NCBI RefSeq assembly: GCF_030269925.1
Contig: NC_085129.1
Coordinates: 20,823,501-20,887,500 of the forward strand
Direction: 5' to 3'
Length of the DNA stretch: 64,000 nt
Source of the DNA: Bombyx mori
Lineage: Eukaryota; Arthropoda; Insecta; Lepidoptera; Bombycidae
In this document: piece after piece, positions 20,627 to 30,573 of the stretch
Position numbering within the stretch: the stretch's first letter is position 1
Layout: each line of letters begins with the position of its first letter
Made by a program: the position numbers and the translations under genes
The notes under the pieces: generated by a model
The model's database searches: none
What the model was told of the DNA's origin: nothing
What the model saw: the letters and a program-made list of their open reading frames with translations, nothing else

Positions 20627-21043
20627 GAAGTCGTCGTGGCCTAACGGATAAGACGTCCGTCCGGTGCATTCGTGTTGAGCGATGCACCGGTGTTCGAATC
20701 TCAGGCGGGTACCAATTTTTCTAATGAAATACGTACTCAACAAATGTTCACGATTGATTTCCACGGTGAAGGAATAACATCGTGTAATAAAAATGAAACT
20801 CGCAAAATTATAATTTGCGTAATTACTGGTGGTAGGACCTCTTGTGAGTCCGCGCGGGTGGATACCACCACCCTGCCTATTTCTGCCATGAAGCAGTAAT
20901 GCGTTTCGGTTTGAAGGGTGGGGGAGCCGTTGTAACTATACTTGAGACCTTAGAACTTATATCCATGGGCTCCAGTAACTACTTAACACCAGGTAGGCTG
21001 TGAGCTCGTCCACACATCTAAGCAATAAAAAAAAAAAAAAAAA
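20627..21043 (+). mobile_element. Bm1 SINE, full length
   Basis: Best complete copy here: tRNA-related head GAAGTCGTCGTGGCCTAACG with box B-like GGTGTTCGAATCTC, body from ACTGGTGGTAGGACC, and an A tail to 21043. It lacks about 30 bp around 20960. Reference for the other copies. Confidence 0.92.
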
Positions 21044-21263
21044 CAACAACATTTTGTAATAAGATCAAACTGCATTTATGTTTTCGAAGTAGTCATTAGA
21101 TATCTGATATCTCGAAAGAATTAATTACACTACAAACGGATTTTTGTCACTTTACCGACTCAAAAAAGGAGCTTATTCAGCGGGTTTTAACGGACATAGA
21201 ATAATGCCGGCCACTGATATGTGAAGGGCCGTCAAACATTCATTCGCAAACCTAGCGGCTGTG
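21044..21263. other. Nothing recognised
   Basis: No supported feature. Confidence 0.3.
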
Positions 21264-21300
21264 CAAATGGGTTCGCATACTCAATTTGCGAACCCGTTTG
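21264..21300. repeat. Short perfect-like hairpin
   Basis: CAAATGGGTTCGCA and TGCGAACCCGTTTG pair over 14 bp with one mismatch around a 9-base loop. CATTCGCAAA-like words recur from 21239 to 21660. Confidence 0.5.
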
Positions 21301-22070
21301 CGCTTCCTCCTACACTTGTTTACGAATGTCTCACGAATTTCTCCTCCTTTTTAATTCGTCAATAGAACATTGAAAAGAAAAAGAGTTTTAATTCTTTCCC
21401 AGACATCATTAACAGCCATGCTGTTTTTATGGGATTTCTTTTGATGAAGATACATACGCTACACAGTAGACGTCACGATCTATGAAAATGGCGATACGTC
21501 CGTTACATTCGCAATCGTTGGTGCAACTGGGCAAGCGAATGTGTGGGAGACTACGCGAAGGTTCGAGGTTCGCGCGCTTTGATGTCTGTTAAAAAACCGA
21601 CACAGCTTGGAAAACCACGAATGCAGCGAAAACTTTGCATAATCATTCGCAAATGTCGTCCTACACTTGCGGGTTTGCGTATTCGTGCGCATTGAGTGAC
21701 CGGTGTAACAGTTCAGAAACGATAATTGGCAGAGTGAACGAACAATATTGGCGGCCAAAAATAAAGATGTCGATGATCTTTCTTTCAGGATATAACTGTT
21801 TTCTTATAAATCAGTTGACGCAGTTTGAAACCAGAATGCCGTTGTCAACTATCCCACAGCGTTTTAAATTTAAAATGGTTCCGGAGGCTTAAATTTTTAT
21901 ATACGATGCGTTATTATACATAGTTCATTACAAAATATGTTGGAGTATTTCCACTTTCGGGTAGCGACATGGTAAGCGGGTCTTCGTAAGTCAATAAAAC
22001 CAGAATATTAACTCAGAGCGTATATTACGCAGGAGCGTTCTGTCAGATACGGCGACTCGCTCGCTTCTGA
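21301..22070. other. Region rich in TTCGCAAA-type words, otherwise unassigned
   Basis: Several direct and inverted TTCGCAAA/TTTGCGAA words suggest a degraded inverted-repeat element. I could not define its borders. Open frames here look like chance. Confidence 0.3.
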
Positions 22071-22078
22071 GCTCGAGA

Positions 22079-22405
22079 CTTTTTTTTTTTTTTTGTTTCC
22101 TACCTATGCTGATAGCCTTGAGAGGCTATTTCAGCTTCGCCCTAACGTTTGTAGGTGAGCTTACGGGGCTCAAACCTGACGACGATGCTAACACGAATCC
22201 TAGCAAGAGTCGTGCTTCGCAGAATCTACCACCGGATCGGAAACGCGACCCACTGAGAAGATCCGGCGAGAAACTCAGTGGGCTGTGTCTGAGAGTTAAT
22301 TTACTCGTCGAGCCCTTCGTCGCAAGCGACGGGTTCGACGAGAACGGTGACCGGTGCTTGAAGTACCTAGAAGCACCGTTAGTGGATCGGGAGGATCCGA
22401 GATGA
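22079..22405 (-). mobile_element. BMC1-like LINE 3' end with target duplication
   Basis: T run at 22080-22094, 3' UTR, and coding end to ATGACGTG at 22405. Flanked by AGCTCGAGA on both sides (22072 and 22407), a 9-bp target duplication. Confidence 0.8.
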
Positions 22406-22749
22406 CGTGTAGCTCGAGAGACAACAACGGAGCGTTTTTATAGCAAGGTATCGTGGTGGGACAATGTTGTTTACGACTCTTATCTTGCACGTGTTGTTTT
22501 CGATGAATGCTTGCACGTGTTGTTTGTCGTCCCATCTTTATTGGTCATGAACTAATGGTTTATAAAAACACGCGCCGACAAATATATGACGGCGTTAACA
22601 ACATCTCTAATAAACATCACGTGCAACAGGCGTGACTCACACAAGCCGGGTGCGCCGGCCGTGTCGTTCCACTCGTGCCACAGAAGTGACTCATAAGCCA
22701 GCTGCGCCGGCTAGTATAAAAAGGCGGTGCGTGCCTTGCAAGAAACATT

Positions 22750-23881
22750 ACCCATTCCGACAGGAGCCCTCTTCTTCGATATAGCGAAGGCGTTCGACAA
22801 AGTCTGGCACAACGGTTTGATATACAAACTGTATAACATGGGAGTGCCAGACAGACTCGTGCTCATCATACGAGACTACTTGTCGAACCGTTCGTTCCGA
22901 TATCGAGTCGAGGGAACGCGTTCCCGGCCCCGTCACGTCACAGCCGGAGTCCCGCAAGGCTCCGCCCTCTCCCCGTTACTATTCAGTTTGTATATCAACG
23001 ATATACCCCGGTCTCCGGAGACCCATCTGGCGCTCTTTGCCGATGACACCGCCATCTACTACTCGTGTAGGAAGAAGGCGTTGCTTCATCGACGACTTCA
23101 GACCGCAGCTACCACCATGGGACAGTGGTTCCGGAAGTGGCGCATCGACATTAACCCCACGAAAAGCACAGCGGTGCTCTTCAAAAGGGGTCGCCCTCCG
23201 AACACCACGCTGAGCATCCCTCTCCCGACTAGGCGCGTCAATAACCCCGCCCCCGCCGTTCGCCCAATCACGATGTTCGACCAGCCCATACCGTGGGCCC
23301 CGAAGGTCAAATATTTAGGCGTCACCCTCGACAGTAGGATGACATTCCGCCCCCACATCAAGACGGTACGCGACCGTGCCGCCTTCATTCTAGGACGTCT
23401 CTACCCGATGATATGTAGGCGAAGTAAAATGTCCCTTAGAAATAAGGTGACACTCTACAAAACTTGCATACGCCCCGTCATGACCTATGCAAGTGTAGTG
23501 TTCGCTCACGCGGCCCGCATACACTTAAAATCCTTTCAAATTATTCAATCCCGTTTTTGCAGGATAGCCGTCGGAGCCCCGTGGTTCGTCAGGAACGTCG
23601 ACCTCCATGACGACCTGGACTTAGAGTCCATCAGTAAGTATCTTCAGTCGGCGTCCATGCGCCACTTCGATAAAGCGGCACGACACGAGAACCCTCTCAT
23701 CGTGGCCGCCGGTAACTACATTCCCGATCCTGCGGACAGAATGGAAAGCAGTCGACGTCGCCCTAAACACGTCATCTCGGATCCTCCTGATCCACTAACG
23801 GTGCTTTTAGGTACTTCAAGCACCGGTCACCGTTCTCGTCGAACCCGTCGCTTGCGACGAAGGGCTCGACGAGTAAATTAA
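22750..23881 (+). pseudogene. BMC1 ORF2 fragment: RT to C-terminus
   Basis: An open frame of about 376 LINE codons ending RRLRRRARRVN and TAA. RT motifs: FFDIAKAFDKVW, TAGVPQGSALSPLLFSLYIN, LALFADDTAIYYS (catalytic Asp pair), NPTKSTAVLF, VKYLGVTLDSRMTF. The endonuclease and RT N-terminus are missing. The frame runs without a break from the LTR upstream, where a GTG gives an apparent start, but that junction is accidental. Confidence 0.9.
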
Positions 23882-24097
23882 CTCTCAGACACAGCCCACT
23901 GAGTTTCTCGCCGGATCTTCTCAGTGGGTCGCGTTTCCGATCCGGTGGTAGATTCTGCGAAGCACGACTCTTGCTAGGGTTCGTGTTAGCAACATCGTCA
24001 GGTTTGAGCCCCGTGAGCTCACCTACTAAAGTTAAGGCTACGCTGAAATAGCCGCTAGGGCTATCAGCTTAGGTAGGAAAAAAAAAAAAAAAAAAAA
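22750..24097 (+). mobile_element. BMC1-like LINE, 5'-truncated, inside the 5' LTR
   Basis: Flanked by TGCAAGAAACATT at 22737-22749 and 24098-24110 (13-bp target duplication) with a 20-base A tail. It starts within the RT domain (IPTGALFFDIAKAFDKVW), so the copy cannot transpose. It is among the youngest insertions here because the host LTRs are still identical. Confidence 0.92.
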
Positions 24098-24288
24098 TGC
24101 AAGAAACATTCGTTGGACTGCGTTTGCCCGGTGCACTTACTATATCCTTGTTACGTTGTGTGATTCAGTGACTGTTGTACGTACTGGTTAAAGTTGGACA
24201 AGTGTTAAAGTGAATTGTTAACATAACATATTGTTGATTAAATCAGAAATCAAAGGTGACTTCGTGTTACTTGGTGTTCAACAAAATA

Positions 24289-24387
24289 ATGTCTACCCTC
24301 AAGCTTACATCAGAAGTGGGATCAGGACTCTACTCTCACTGGCGTGACGTGTTTGAACATGTTCGAAGTACAGCAAAAAAAACATGA
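24289..24387 (+). CDS. Short frame starting inside the LTR
   Basis: ATG at 24289, within the last 21 bp of the 5' LTR, runs into the internal region: MSTLKLTSEVGSGLYSHWRD and 12 more residues, then TGA. Probably the relic of the element's gag start. No family recognised. Confidence 0.35.
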   Translation: MSTLKLTSEVGSGLYSHWRDVFEHVRSTAKKT

Positions 24388-24628
24388 TGCAGATCAGAAT
24401 ACTAGTAGTGGTACGCCACAAGAGCGTGAATGCAGCATACGTAAGTCGTGTAATAACGTCTCTGTTACCTCGATGGAAGATCTGAGCCACGAAGAAATCG
24501 TCACATCTTACGTTCTGGCTCATGTTGCCCAGTTTGACTGTCGACTTCATCACATGGCATTTACTAACGGAAATACAACACGTAACAAGCTATTGCAAGA
24601 AATTAAGGCAAGTGCAAATCTCAAGTAA
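24344..24628 (+). CDS. Unknown 94-residue frame in the LTR element
   Basis: Begins near the previous frame's end, in another frame. Reads SVTSMEDLSHEEIVTSYVLA, a hydrophilic mixed sequence without a motif I know. It could be a frameshifted gag remnant. Start codon uncertain. Confidence 0.3.
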   Translation: MTCLNMFEVQQKKHDADQNTSSGTPQERECSIRKSCNNVSVTSMEDLSHEEIVTSYVLAHVAQFDCRLHHMAFTNGNTTRNKLLQEIKASANLK

Positions 24629-24889
24629 AACTTCGATCGCAATAATGGATCTGTCATGACGAGTGGGTAGTTCCGACACGAATCGTTTTTAAGCCAATGA
24701 CTACTGCTAGAGTTACATGGCACTAGTACAGTAAACCAGGACATGAGACTGTGAATTGTAGCTGAAATTTTAGAATCTACTCAATTCAATACCAATAACA
24801 CTACACGTTCGATGACTTCGGGTTCCAGCAAGCAAGCAAACAAGAAAGCAAGCAAGTTTCTTCCGTGGGGAAGAAAAATTGACACATCT

Positions 24890-25165
24890 GAAGTCGTCGT
24901 GACCTGTAAGATAAGACGTCCGGTGCGTTCGTGTCTGGCGATGCGGCGGTGTTCGGGTTCCGCTGGCGGATGCAGGTTTTTCCGGTGAAGTGCGTGCTTG
25001 TGCGTGCTTGACAAGTGTTCGCGGTTGGCTTCCTCAGTGTGGGAGTAACATCGTGTAAGAGAGGTGGAACCCGTAAAATTGTAGTTTGCGTGGTGGCTGG
25101 TAAGATTTGTTGCGGTAAGAAGTTTGCATGGTGGTAAAATGTCTTGTGAGTCTGCACAGGTAGCC
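24890..25165 (+). mobile_element. Bm1 head and part of body with heavy A-to-G change
   Basis: Aligns along its length with 20627-20860 but replaces about 28 adenines by guanine in some 220 bp (for example GTGTTCGAATC became GTGTTCGGGTT). Captured inside the LTR element. Confidence 0.75.
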
Positions 25166-25380
25166 GGAGGTGAGACTTCCGCGGTCGCGGCCCACCCACT
25201 CCGCGAGAACCGGGCAGATCGCCTCGACGGTACGGAGGCCGGCCGACGGGTCCGCCAAACGACGAGATCACGCCTCCAGCACGGACTGCCGATATTGGAG
25301 CCCCCGCGCTCCGGCTGCACTTGCGCTAGGGTGCGCCGCCTCGTAGGAGACTGTGCTGTGGCAGGTCCAACCAGAGACGT
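25166..25380. other. GC-rich block of unknown origin
   Basis: About two-thirds G+C in a sequence otherwise near 40%. Both strands have short open frames. It resembles R1-clade LINE coding DNA in composition only. Confidence 0.3.
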
Positions 25381-25529
25381 CAACGTGTGTTCCAGAGCTT
25401 CAGTGTGTTACAGATAAGTGGTTTTGGCTCCCCCTTTATGTTCCATTCAGGGTCAGAATGTAGTCTTATAAAACAAAGCCATAGTAATTTATTCAATGGT
25501 AAGCGGTTTCATGAACAAGTCACCGTAGT

Positions 25530-25895
25530 CACCCTAGACACGTCCTTACGGATCCATCAGATCCAATAACTCTTGCATTAGATACCTTCAGCTCTAACAC
25601 TAGGAGCAGGCTGAGGAACCCCAGTAATCGTACTCGTCGAACTCGACAAAGAGGTCGACGTGCAACCTAACCCATGCATCAGCCCACTGAGTTTCTCGCC
25701 GGATCTTCTCAGTGGGTCGCGATTCCGATCCGCTAGTAGATTCATTCGCGAAGCAATTGCTCTTGAGTTGTTAGGTCTCCTGCGGAGGCGCTCGGGCAGT
25801 TGTTAGCAAATCCCACCCCTCTTGGCTGAGCCTTTGCTCGCCCACCCGTCCTGGTGAAGCGGGAAAGGCCTCCGGACCACCAGTAATCTTTCAAT
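25530..25895 (+). mobile_element. Jockey-like LINE 3' end, second subfamily, in the LTR element
   Basis: ACGTCCTTACGGATCCATCA to CCACCAGTAATCTTTCAATC, forward copy of the 11784 family without an A tail. Confidence 0.75.
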
Positions 25896-25940
25896 CATCT
25901 GCAGTTTTGGAAAACGATAGGTATAAGTTGAGACATGTAA

Positions 25941-26144
25941 ATGGTTCTAGTGTACAAAGTTTCCCATGAAAACTTACGCGTAGTACCTCGAGGCCCGTCA
26001 GGCCTACTAGAAATTTCTGAAAATTATAGTGACGATGACGTGACGGCGTACACAGATGGGTTAAGTAATCTTGTTCATGAAACTGATCTTAATGATGACG
26101 ACTCTATCACTGACAACAGAAGCGACATTTTTGTCCGCAAATAG
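25941..26144 (+). CDS. Unknown 67-residue acidic frame
   Basis: MVLVYKVSHENLRVVPRGPS, then SENYSDDDVTAYTDGL and LNDDDSITDN. Acidic, no known motif, lies between the captured jockey tail and the hairpin array. Could be a C-terminal remnant of the element's own protein. Confidence 0.3.
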   Translation: MVLVYKVSHENLRVVPRGPSGLLEISENYSDDDVTAYTDGLSNLVHETDLNDDDSITDNRSDIFVRK

Positions 26145-26350
26145 CGATACAGCAAAACATAGTCTGCGGGTAGTGATACAATGTCTGTAAGCTCAGGCAC
26201 CTCAGGTGCAGGTGTTGGAAATGTAGAAAACGATGGTCGGTCTCGCACTATTTCTGAAGAAATTCCGTATAAATGTTCTGGTTTAAGATATGTTTTAACA
26301 AACGCTACCGTACACGCAGATTAAAAAAAAAAAAAAAGAGAATTGTATGT

Positions 26351-26710
26351 GGCTAGAGAGATGTTAATCCGGTCTAGCAAAAAAAAAAAAAAAGAGGAAA
26401 AAAAAAGAAATTGTAAGTCATTGAAGGGTGTATCCGGTCCAATGACTTGGCTAAAGGGATGTTAATCCGGACTAGCAAAAAAAAAAAAAAAAAAGAGAAA
26501 AAAAATGTAGGTCGTTGAAGGGTGTATCCGGTCCAACGACTTGGCTAAAGGGATGTTGATCCGGACTAGCAATGAATAAAAAAAAAAGAAAAAAAAAAAA
26601 AAAAGTGTGAAGTCATTGAAGGGTCTGTCCGGTCCAATGGCTTGGCTATAGGGATTTTCACCCGGACTAGCCACAACAATTAGCTACAGGGATTGCGATC
26701 CGGTCTAGCA
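26351..26710 (+). repeat. Tandem array of eight alternating hairpins with A-rich spacers
   Basis: Two hairpin types alternate. Type 1 (26415-26448, 26509-26542, 26610-26643): stem AAGTCATTG/CAATGACTT or variants around a GAAGGGT..TCCGG core. Type 2 (26351-26378, 26449-26476, 26543-26570, 26644-26672, 26683-26709): stem GCTA/TAGC around AGGGATNTTNATCCGG. Runs of 10-18 A separate many units. Stem changes are compensated (see findings). It lies 300-650 bp before the 3' LTR. Confidence 0.8.
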
Positions 26711-27051
26711 TTATCCGGTCCAGTTCGAAAAACTGAAGGGATAACAATTCCGATTTAAGTTAAAAGGGACATACTTACATACCTGAAGAGATTTAAATGA
26801 ACCGGCCCAGGTATGTAAGCAGTCAGTATTTATAGCCAGTATAGGATTTTCTGAAGAATTATGCGAACCGAACCGTATTAGATTGTTAATATCATAGACC
26901 ACGTTTTAAGTTGCATCCGTTAATGTCAGGATGAACGAATACGCTTATTGTCTACAGAACAACCATAAAAAGGCGCACGAGGACGAGCGCATGTCAGTAT
27001 GGCCGTGACGGCGTTAACAACATCTCTAATAAACATCACGTGCAACAGGCG

Positions 27052-27112
27052 TGACTCACACAAGCCGGGTGCGCCGGCCGTGTCGTTCCACTCGTGCCAC
27101 AGAAGTGACTCA
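27052..27112 (+). promoter_or_regulatory. Duplicated TGACTCA sites in LTR U3
   Basis: TGACTCA (AP-1-like) at 27052-27058 and 27106-27112, each followed by AAGCC and TGCGCCGGC, i.e. an imperfect direct repeat upstream of the TATA box. Same layout in the 5' LTR. Confidence 0.5.
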
Positions 27113-27133
27113 TAAGCCAGCTGCGCCGGCTAG

Positions 27134-27141
27134 TATAAAAA
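27134..27141 (+). promoter_or_regulatory. LTR TATA box
   Basis: TATAAAAA 22 bp after the second TGACTCA. Transcription would start about 27165. Confidence 0.55.
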
Positions 27142-27389
27142 GGCGGTGCGTGCCTTGCAAGAAACATTCGTTGGACTGCGTTTGCCCGGTGCACTTACTA
27201 TATCCTTGTTACGTTGTGTGATTCAGTGACTGTTGTACGTACTGGTTAAAGTTGGACAAGTGTTAAAGTGAATTGTTAACATAACATATTGTTGATTAAA
27301 TCAGAAATCAAAGGTGACTTCGTGTTACTTGGTGTTCAACAAAATAATGTCTACCCTCAAGCTTACATATACACAAAAACTGAAAAAAA

Positions 27390-27530
27390 CTAGCTTGACC
27401 CGATTCACCTTGGCTTTGGGGTGAATCAGGTTACGTATGGGGCAATAGTTTTTCGATAGGGCACTATTTAGTTGTTAGATAAGTACATAGCTTTAGGTAA
27501 ATAACTTTTTAATATCTTTAATGAGTTGCA
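27390..27530 (+). repeat. Dispersed repeat F, copy 2
   Basis: ACTAGCTTGACCCGATTCAC to TTAATATCTTTAATGAGTTG, as at 8968. The LTR element sits at its 5' edge. Confidence 0.55.
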
Positions 27531-27535
27531 AGTTT

Positions 27536-27785
27536 TCCTGGTGGTAGGACCTCTTGTGAATCCGCGCGGGTAAGTACCACCACCCTACCTATTTCTGCCG
27601 TGAAGCAGTAATGCGTTTCGGCTTGAAGGGTGGGGCAGCCGTTGGAACTACATATACTGAGACCTTAGAATTCATATCTCAAGGTGGGTGGTGACATTTA
27701 CCTTGTAGATGTCTATGGGCTCCGGTAACCGCTTAACACCAGGTGGGCCGTGAGCTCGATCACACATCTAAGCCATAAAAATAAA
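27536..27785 (+). mobile_element. Bm1 SINE body
   Basis: CCTGGTGGTAGGACCTCTTG to AAGCCATAAAAATAAAAA. Confidence 0.9.
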
Positions 27786-28015
27786 AATAAATTACATAGG
27801 TATAATTTAAATGAAATATACTTGTTGAAAATGCACACGCGTCTTCTGTAGAACGTTGGCGGTAATAAATCTATGTATATATCTACATCTATACTATGAT
27901 TCTATCCTGTGTGCGTGCCTATATTAAAGGGCGTCTTTTTTCCTACGTCATCATTGGAAGCCTAGGAAGCTATTCCAGCTATGCCCAGACGGGTAGGTAA
28001 GCTCACGAGCACATT

Positions 28016-28330
28016 TTTTTTGTATGGAAACTAGCGACATCTTGTAGCGGATGCCCCTAAACTTATATGTTGTTAAAGTCAAAAGGCATTTAATTATTGT
28101 GTAACTAAACAAAAGAAATAAACAAATTAATAAATCATATAAGTCTTTATTTGTTATAGACAAATTGATTAAATAAATTGATTAATATAGACAAATTGAT
28201 AAGACAAATTAATTAAATTAATTGAATAAAATATCAATTAGTGGTTTCTGAAAATTTACAAAATCCTTCATTAAAAATAAAATATAGGACAGGTAATATG
28301 TTACTGCCATCTACAGGAGCAATGAGAAAC
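28016..28330. repeat. Dispersed repeat C, copy 1
   Basis: CGACATCTTGTAGCGGATGC and AAGTCTTTATTTGTTATAGA shared with 31885-32165. Confidence 0.5.
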
Positions 28331-28427
28331 TAATCCAAACGAAGCCATCTAGTGGTCGATGCCCGTAAACATTATTGTCGATTGCTTGAGTTGCTTATCT
28401 ATAACTAATTTATGTGTATTATCTATG

Positions 28428-28545
28428 CTCACGGGCTCAACCTGAGAGAGTTTGCTAACACTAGCCCTAGCATGAGCAGTGCTTCGCCGAATCTACCACG
28501 GGATCTGATTCGCAGCCCACTGAAAAGATCCGGCGTTCAACTCAT
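28428..28545 (-). mobile_element. Jockey-like 3' UTR fragment
   Basis: GCTCACGGGCTCAACCTGAG to CCACTGAAAAGATCCGGCG, reverse orientation. Confidence 0.6.
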
Positions 28546-29045
28546 TAGAATTCTAATAAATTACAGTAATATTTAATTTACAACAATGGTAAGAATTACC
28601 ACGATTGCCACATTTGATTTGTTCTCAATATTTCGGCTGTTGCAAGCGACATTATGACGAGTAGACGTGGTAATTACCCGGTATATGATAATGTTTGTAA
28701 TGTATTTCGCTGCGAGCTTAAAGCACATGAAATATACTTAGGTGATGGATATATGGATGGATGATACCAGGGAATCGAACTTCGTGTGCGTGGTGTGGAT
28801 TTTTGACTTCCACATAAATCAGTCGGATAATCAAATCTGATAATGATGACTTTGTGTTTGCATGCAAACCTTACATTATAATGAAAAACTTTTATATATT
28901 AATTTTTTTGTTCAAAAAAATATCTTACCTATTTCTGATAACGAAAATTCAACAATCACAATTATTTCGACTAAAGTACAATAAAAATTATTGATGAGCT
29001 AGTGATCCGCCCTCGCTTTTCGGGACAATTTAATTTAATTATTAA
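28546..29045. other. Nothing recognised
   Basis: AT-rich, no supported feature. Confidence 0.3.
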
Positions 29046-29337
29046 CTAGCTGACCCGGCAGACTTCATAGTGCCTCAATCGATAAATAAAAGACCTAAGC
29101 TCTTGTATAAAATAAACTTAACACAAACAAAAGGAATCAGTCCGACGGGGGACACATGAAAGGAAAAACAAAATTGTTTGTTTTTATATAATTCCGAGCA
29201 TTTTCATATTTATTCACCTTTTAAACCTTCTCTGAACTTCCACGTATAATTCAAGACCAAAATTAGCCAAATCGGTCCAGCCGTTCTCGAGTTTTAGCGA
29301 GACTAACGAACAACAATTCATTTTTATATATAGAGAA
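29046..29337 (-). mobile_element. Non-autonomous Helitron H4, copy 2
   Basis: Inverted copy: CTAGCTGACCCGGCAGACTT at the left, GTCTCGCTAAAACTCGAGAA pattern (reverse) near the right. Confidence 0.7.
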
Positions 29338-29338
29338 G

Positions 29339-29613
29339 ATAAGCGAAGCTACTCTAAAAAAAGTGGCCTAAGTTACTCCTTATATCATCAGCTACCTATC
29401 AGTGAAAGTCCCGTCAAAATCGGTCCAGCCGTTCCAGAGATTAGCCAGAACATACAGACAGACTGACATGTCTGTCTTTGTCTGTCGACAAAAATTGCAA
29501 AGAATGTTATTTTGGTGTATGTACCGTATATATAGGTATATTCATATGCATATAGTAAAAAGCGGTTATTTCAATATTACAATCAGACACTCCAATTTTA
29601 TTTATATGTAGAG
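29339..29613. repeat. Repeat H5, copy 1 (probable Helitron)
   Basis: CCTTATATCATCAGCTACCT, CGGTCCAGCCGTTCCAGAGA and GCGGTTATTTCAATATTAC; inverted match at 48716-48935. Confidence 0.5.
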
Positions 29614-29619
29614 ATTTCG

Positions 29620-30330
29620 TTTTTTTTTTTTCAACAATTTTTACTTAGTGTTTTCGTTCCATTTCGACCATAATATAAGTAGCTATTGCATTCCGCGTTT
29701 ATACGTCGGCAAACTCCCTTGCAATACATGAGACTACGACCTCACATCTCCAAGCTTCTCAAACGTCCATCTGCATCCACGGCCACTTAACACTAGACGT
29801 TCTCTAAGCTAAGAAAACAGCGACCATAAAACCAAAAAAAAACGTATCCTAAAAACTCACCTTTTAATACAGGGAAACACGGTGATTAGTAGCGTGCAAT
29901 CAATTTTATTGAAAATCTGAAAATCACTTTTTAGTACGACATTTTTATTAGCACCATTCGGTAAGGCAGCCGTGTCGCCACTGGCCGCGACCAGCCACCT
30001 AATGTTTGTTAGAAAGATAGAAAAAAGCGCTTGCGAAACACACGACGCTGAATTACGAACGAACAAGCCAGTGCTGGCGGTGAGCTTAGACTGACGCTTC
30101 TCGCGGACATTCGATTGAGCGAAGCGTGGTGGAGGAATACAAGAAACTAACTGGTTCGTTGTGGTATTCCATATGGCATTATCAGCACCGGACACGCCGC
30201 GCCGATCCCACATAACGTGGGCTAAGGGAAGAAGATTTTCTAACCAATTTACTGTGAGTGTAATGATTTCGATCTGCCAAAGACGTAATGTGTAAGAATG
30301 TATATGAATTCACGGCTATCTGCTTCGGAT
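29620..30330. other. Unassigned sequence
   Basis: Contains a 118-residue minus-strand frame at 29857-30213 with no motif. I do not support it as a gene. Confidence 0.3.
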
Positions 30331-30334
30331 GCAA

Positions 30335-30573
30335 ATTACTGGTGGTAGGACCTTCTGTGAGTCTGCACGGGTAGGTACCACAACCCTGCCCATTTCTGCC
30401 GTAGTAATGCGTTTCGGTTCGAAGGATGGGGCAGCCGTTGTAACTATGTATACTGACACCTTAGAACTTATATCTCAAAGTGGGTGGCGCATTTACGTTG
30501 TAGATGTCTATGGGCCAGTAACCACTCAACACCAGGTGGGCTGTGAACTCGTCCATCCATCTAAGCATTAAAA
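30335..30573 (+). mobile_element. Bm1 SINE body
   Basis: ATTACTGGTGGTAGGACCTT to AAGCATTAAAAAG, missing a few bases at the AAGCAG motif. Confidence 0.88.

Larger units (their letters stand above)
22587..24309 (+). repeat. 5' LTR (362 bp without the BMC1 insert)
   Basis: 22587-22749 plus 24111-24309 equals 362 bp and reads identical to the 3' LTR in my comparison. Starts TGACGGCGTTAACAACATC, ends CCCTCAAGCTTACA. Confidence 0.85.
22587..27367 (+). mobile_element. LTR retroelement, non-autonomous, recent
   Basis: 5' LTR at 22587-24309 (interrupted), internal region 24310-27005, 3' LTR 27006-27367. The 4-bp duplication TATA flanks both ends (22583-22586 and 27368-27371) and LTRs start TG and end CA. 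The internal 2.7 kb holds no recognisable gag, protease, RT or integrase; it contains a Bm1 head, a GC-rich block, a jockey tail, two short acidic or unknown frames and a hairpin array. A mobilising partner elsewhere is implied by the identical LTRs. Superfamily not assignable. Confidence 0.8.
27006..27367 (+). repeat. 3' LTR (362 bp)
   Basis: Identical to the rejoined 5' LTR. Followed by the TATA target duplication at 27368. Confidence 0.88.

Noticed and set aside
20627..20700. Bm1 head as a true tRNA gene
   Set aside because: Box A and B are recognisable but acceptor and anticodon stems do not pair. It is the SINE promoter region.
22727..22749. GTG start of the 384-residue RT frame
   Set aside because: These bases belong to the LTR and the target duplication; the LINE begins at 22750, so the start is accidental.
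29857..30213. 118-residue minus-strand frame as a gene
   Set aside because: No motif, no splice-supported extension, no relation to known families, and length is possible by chance.
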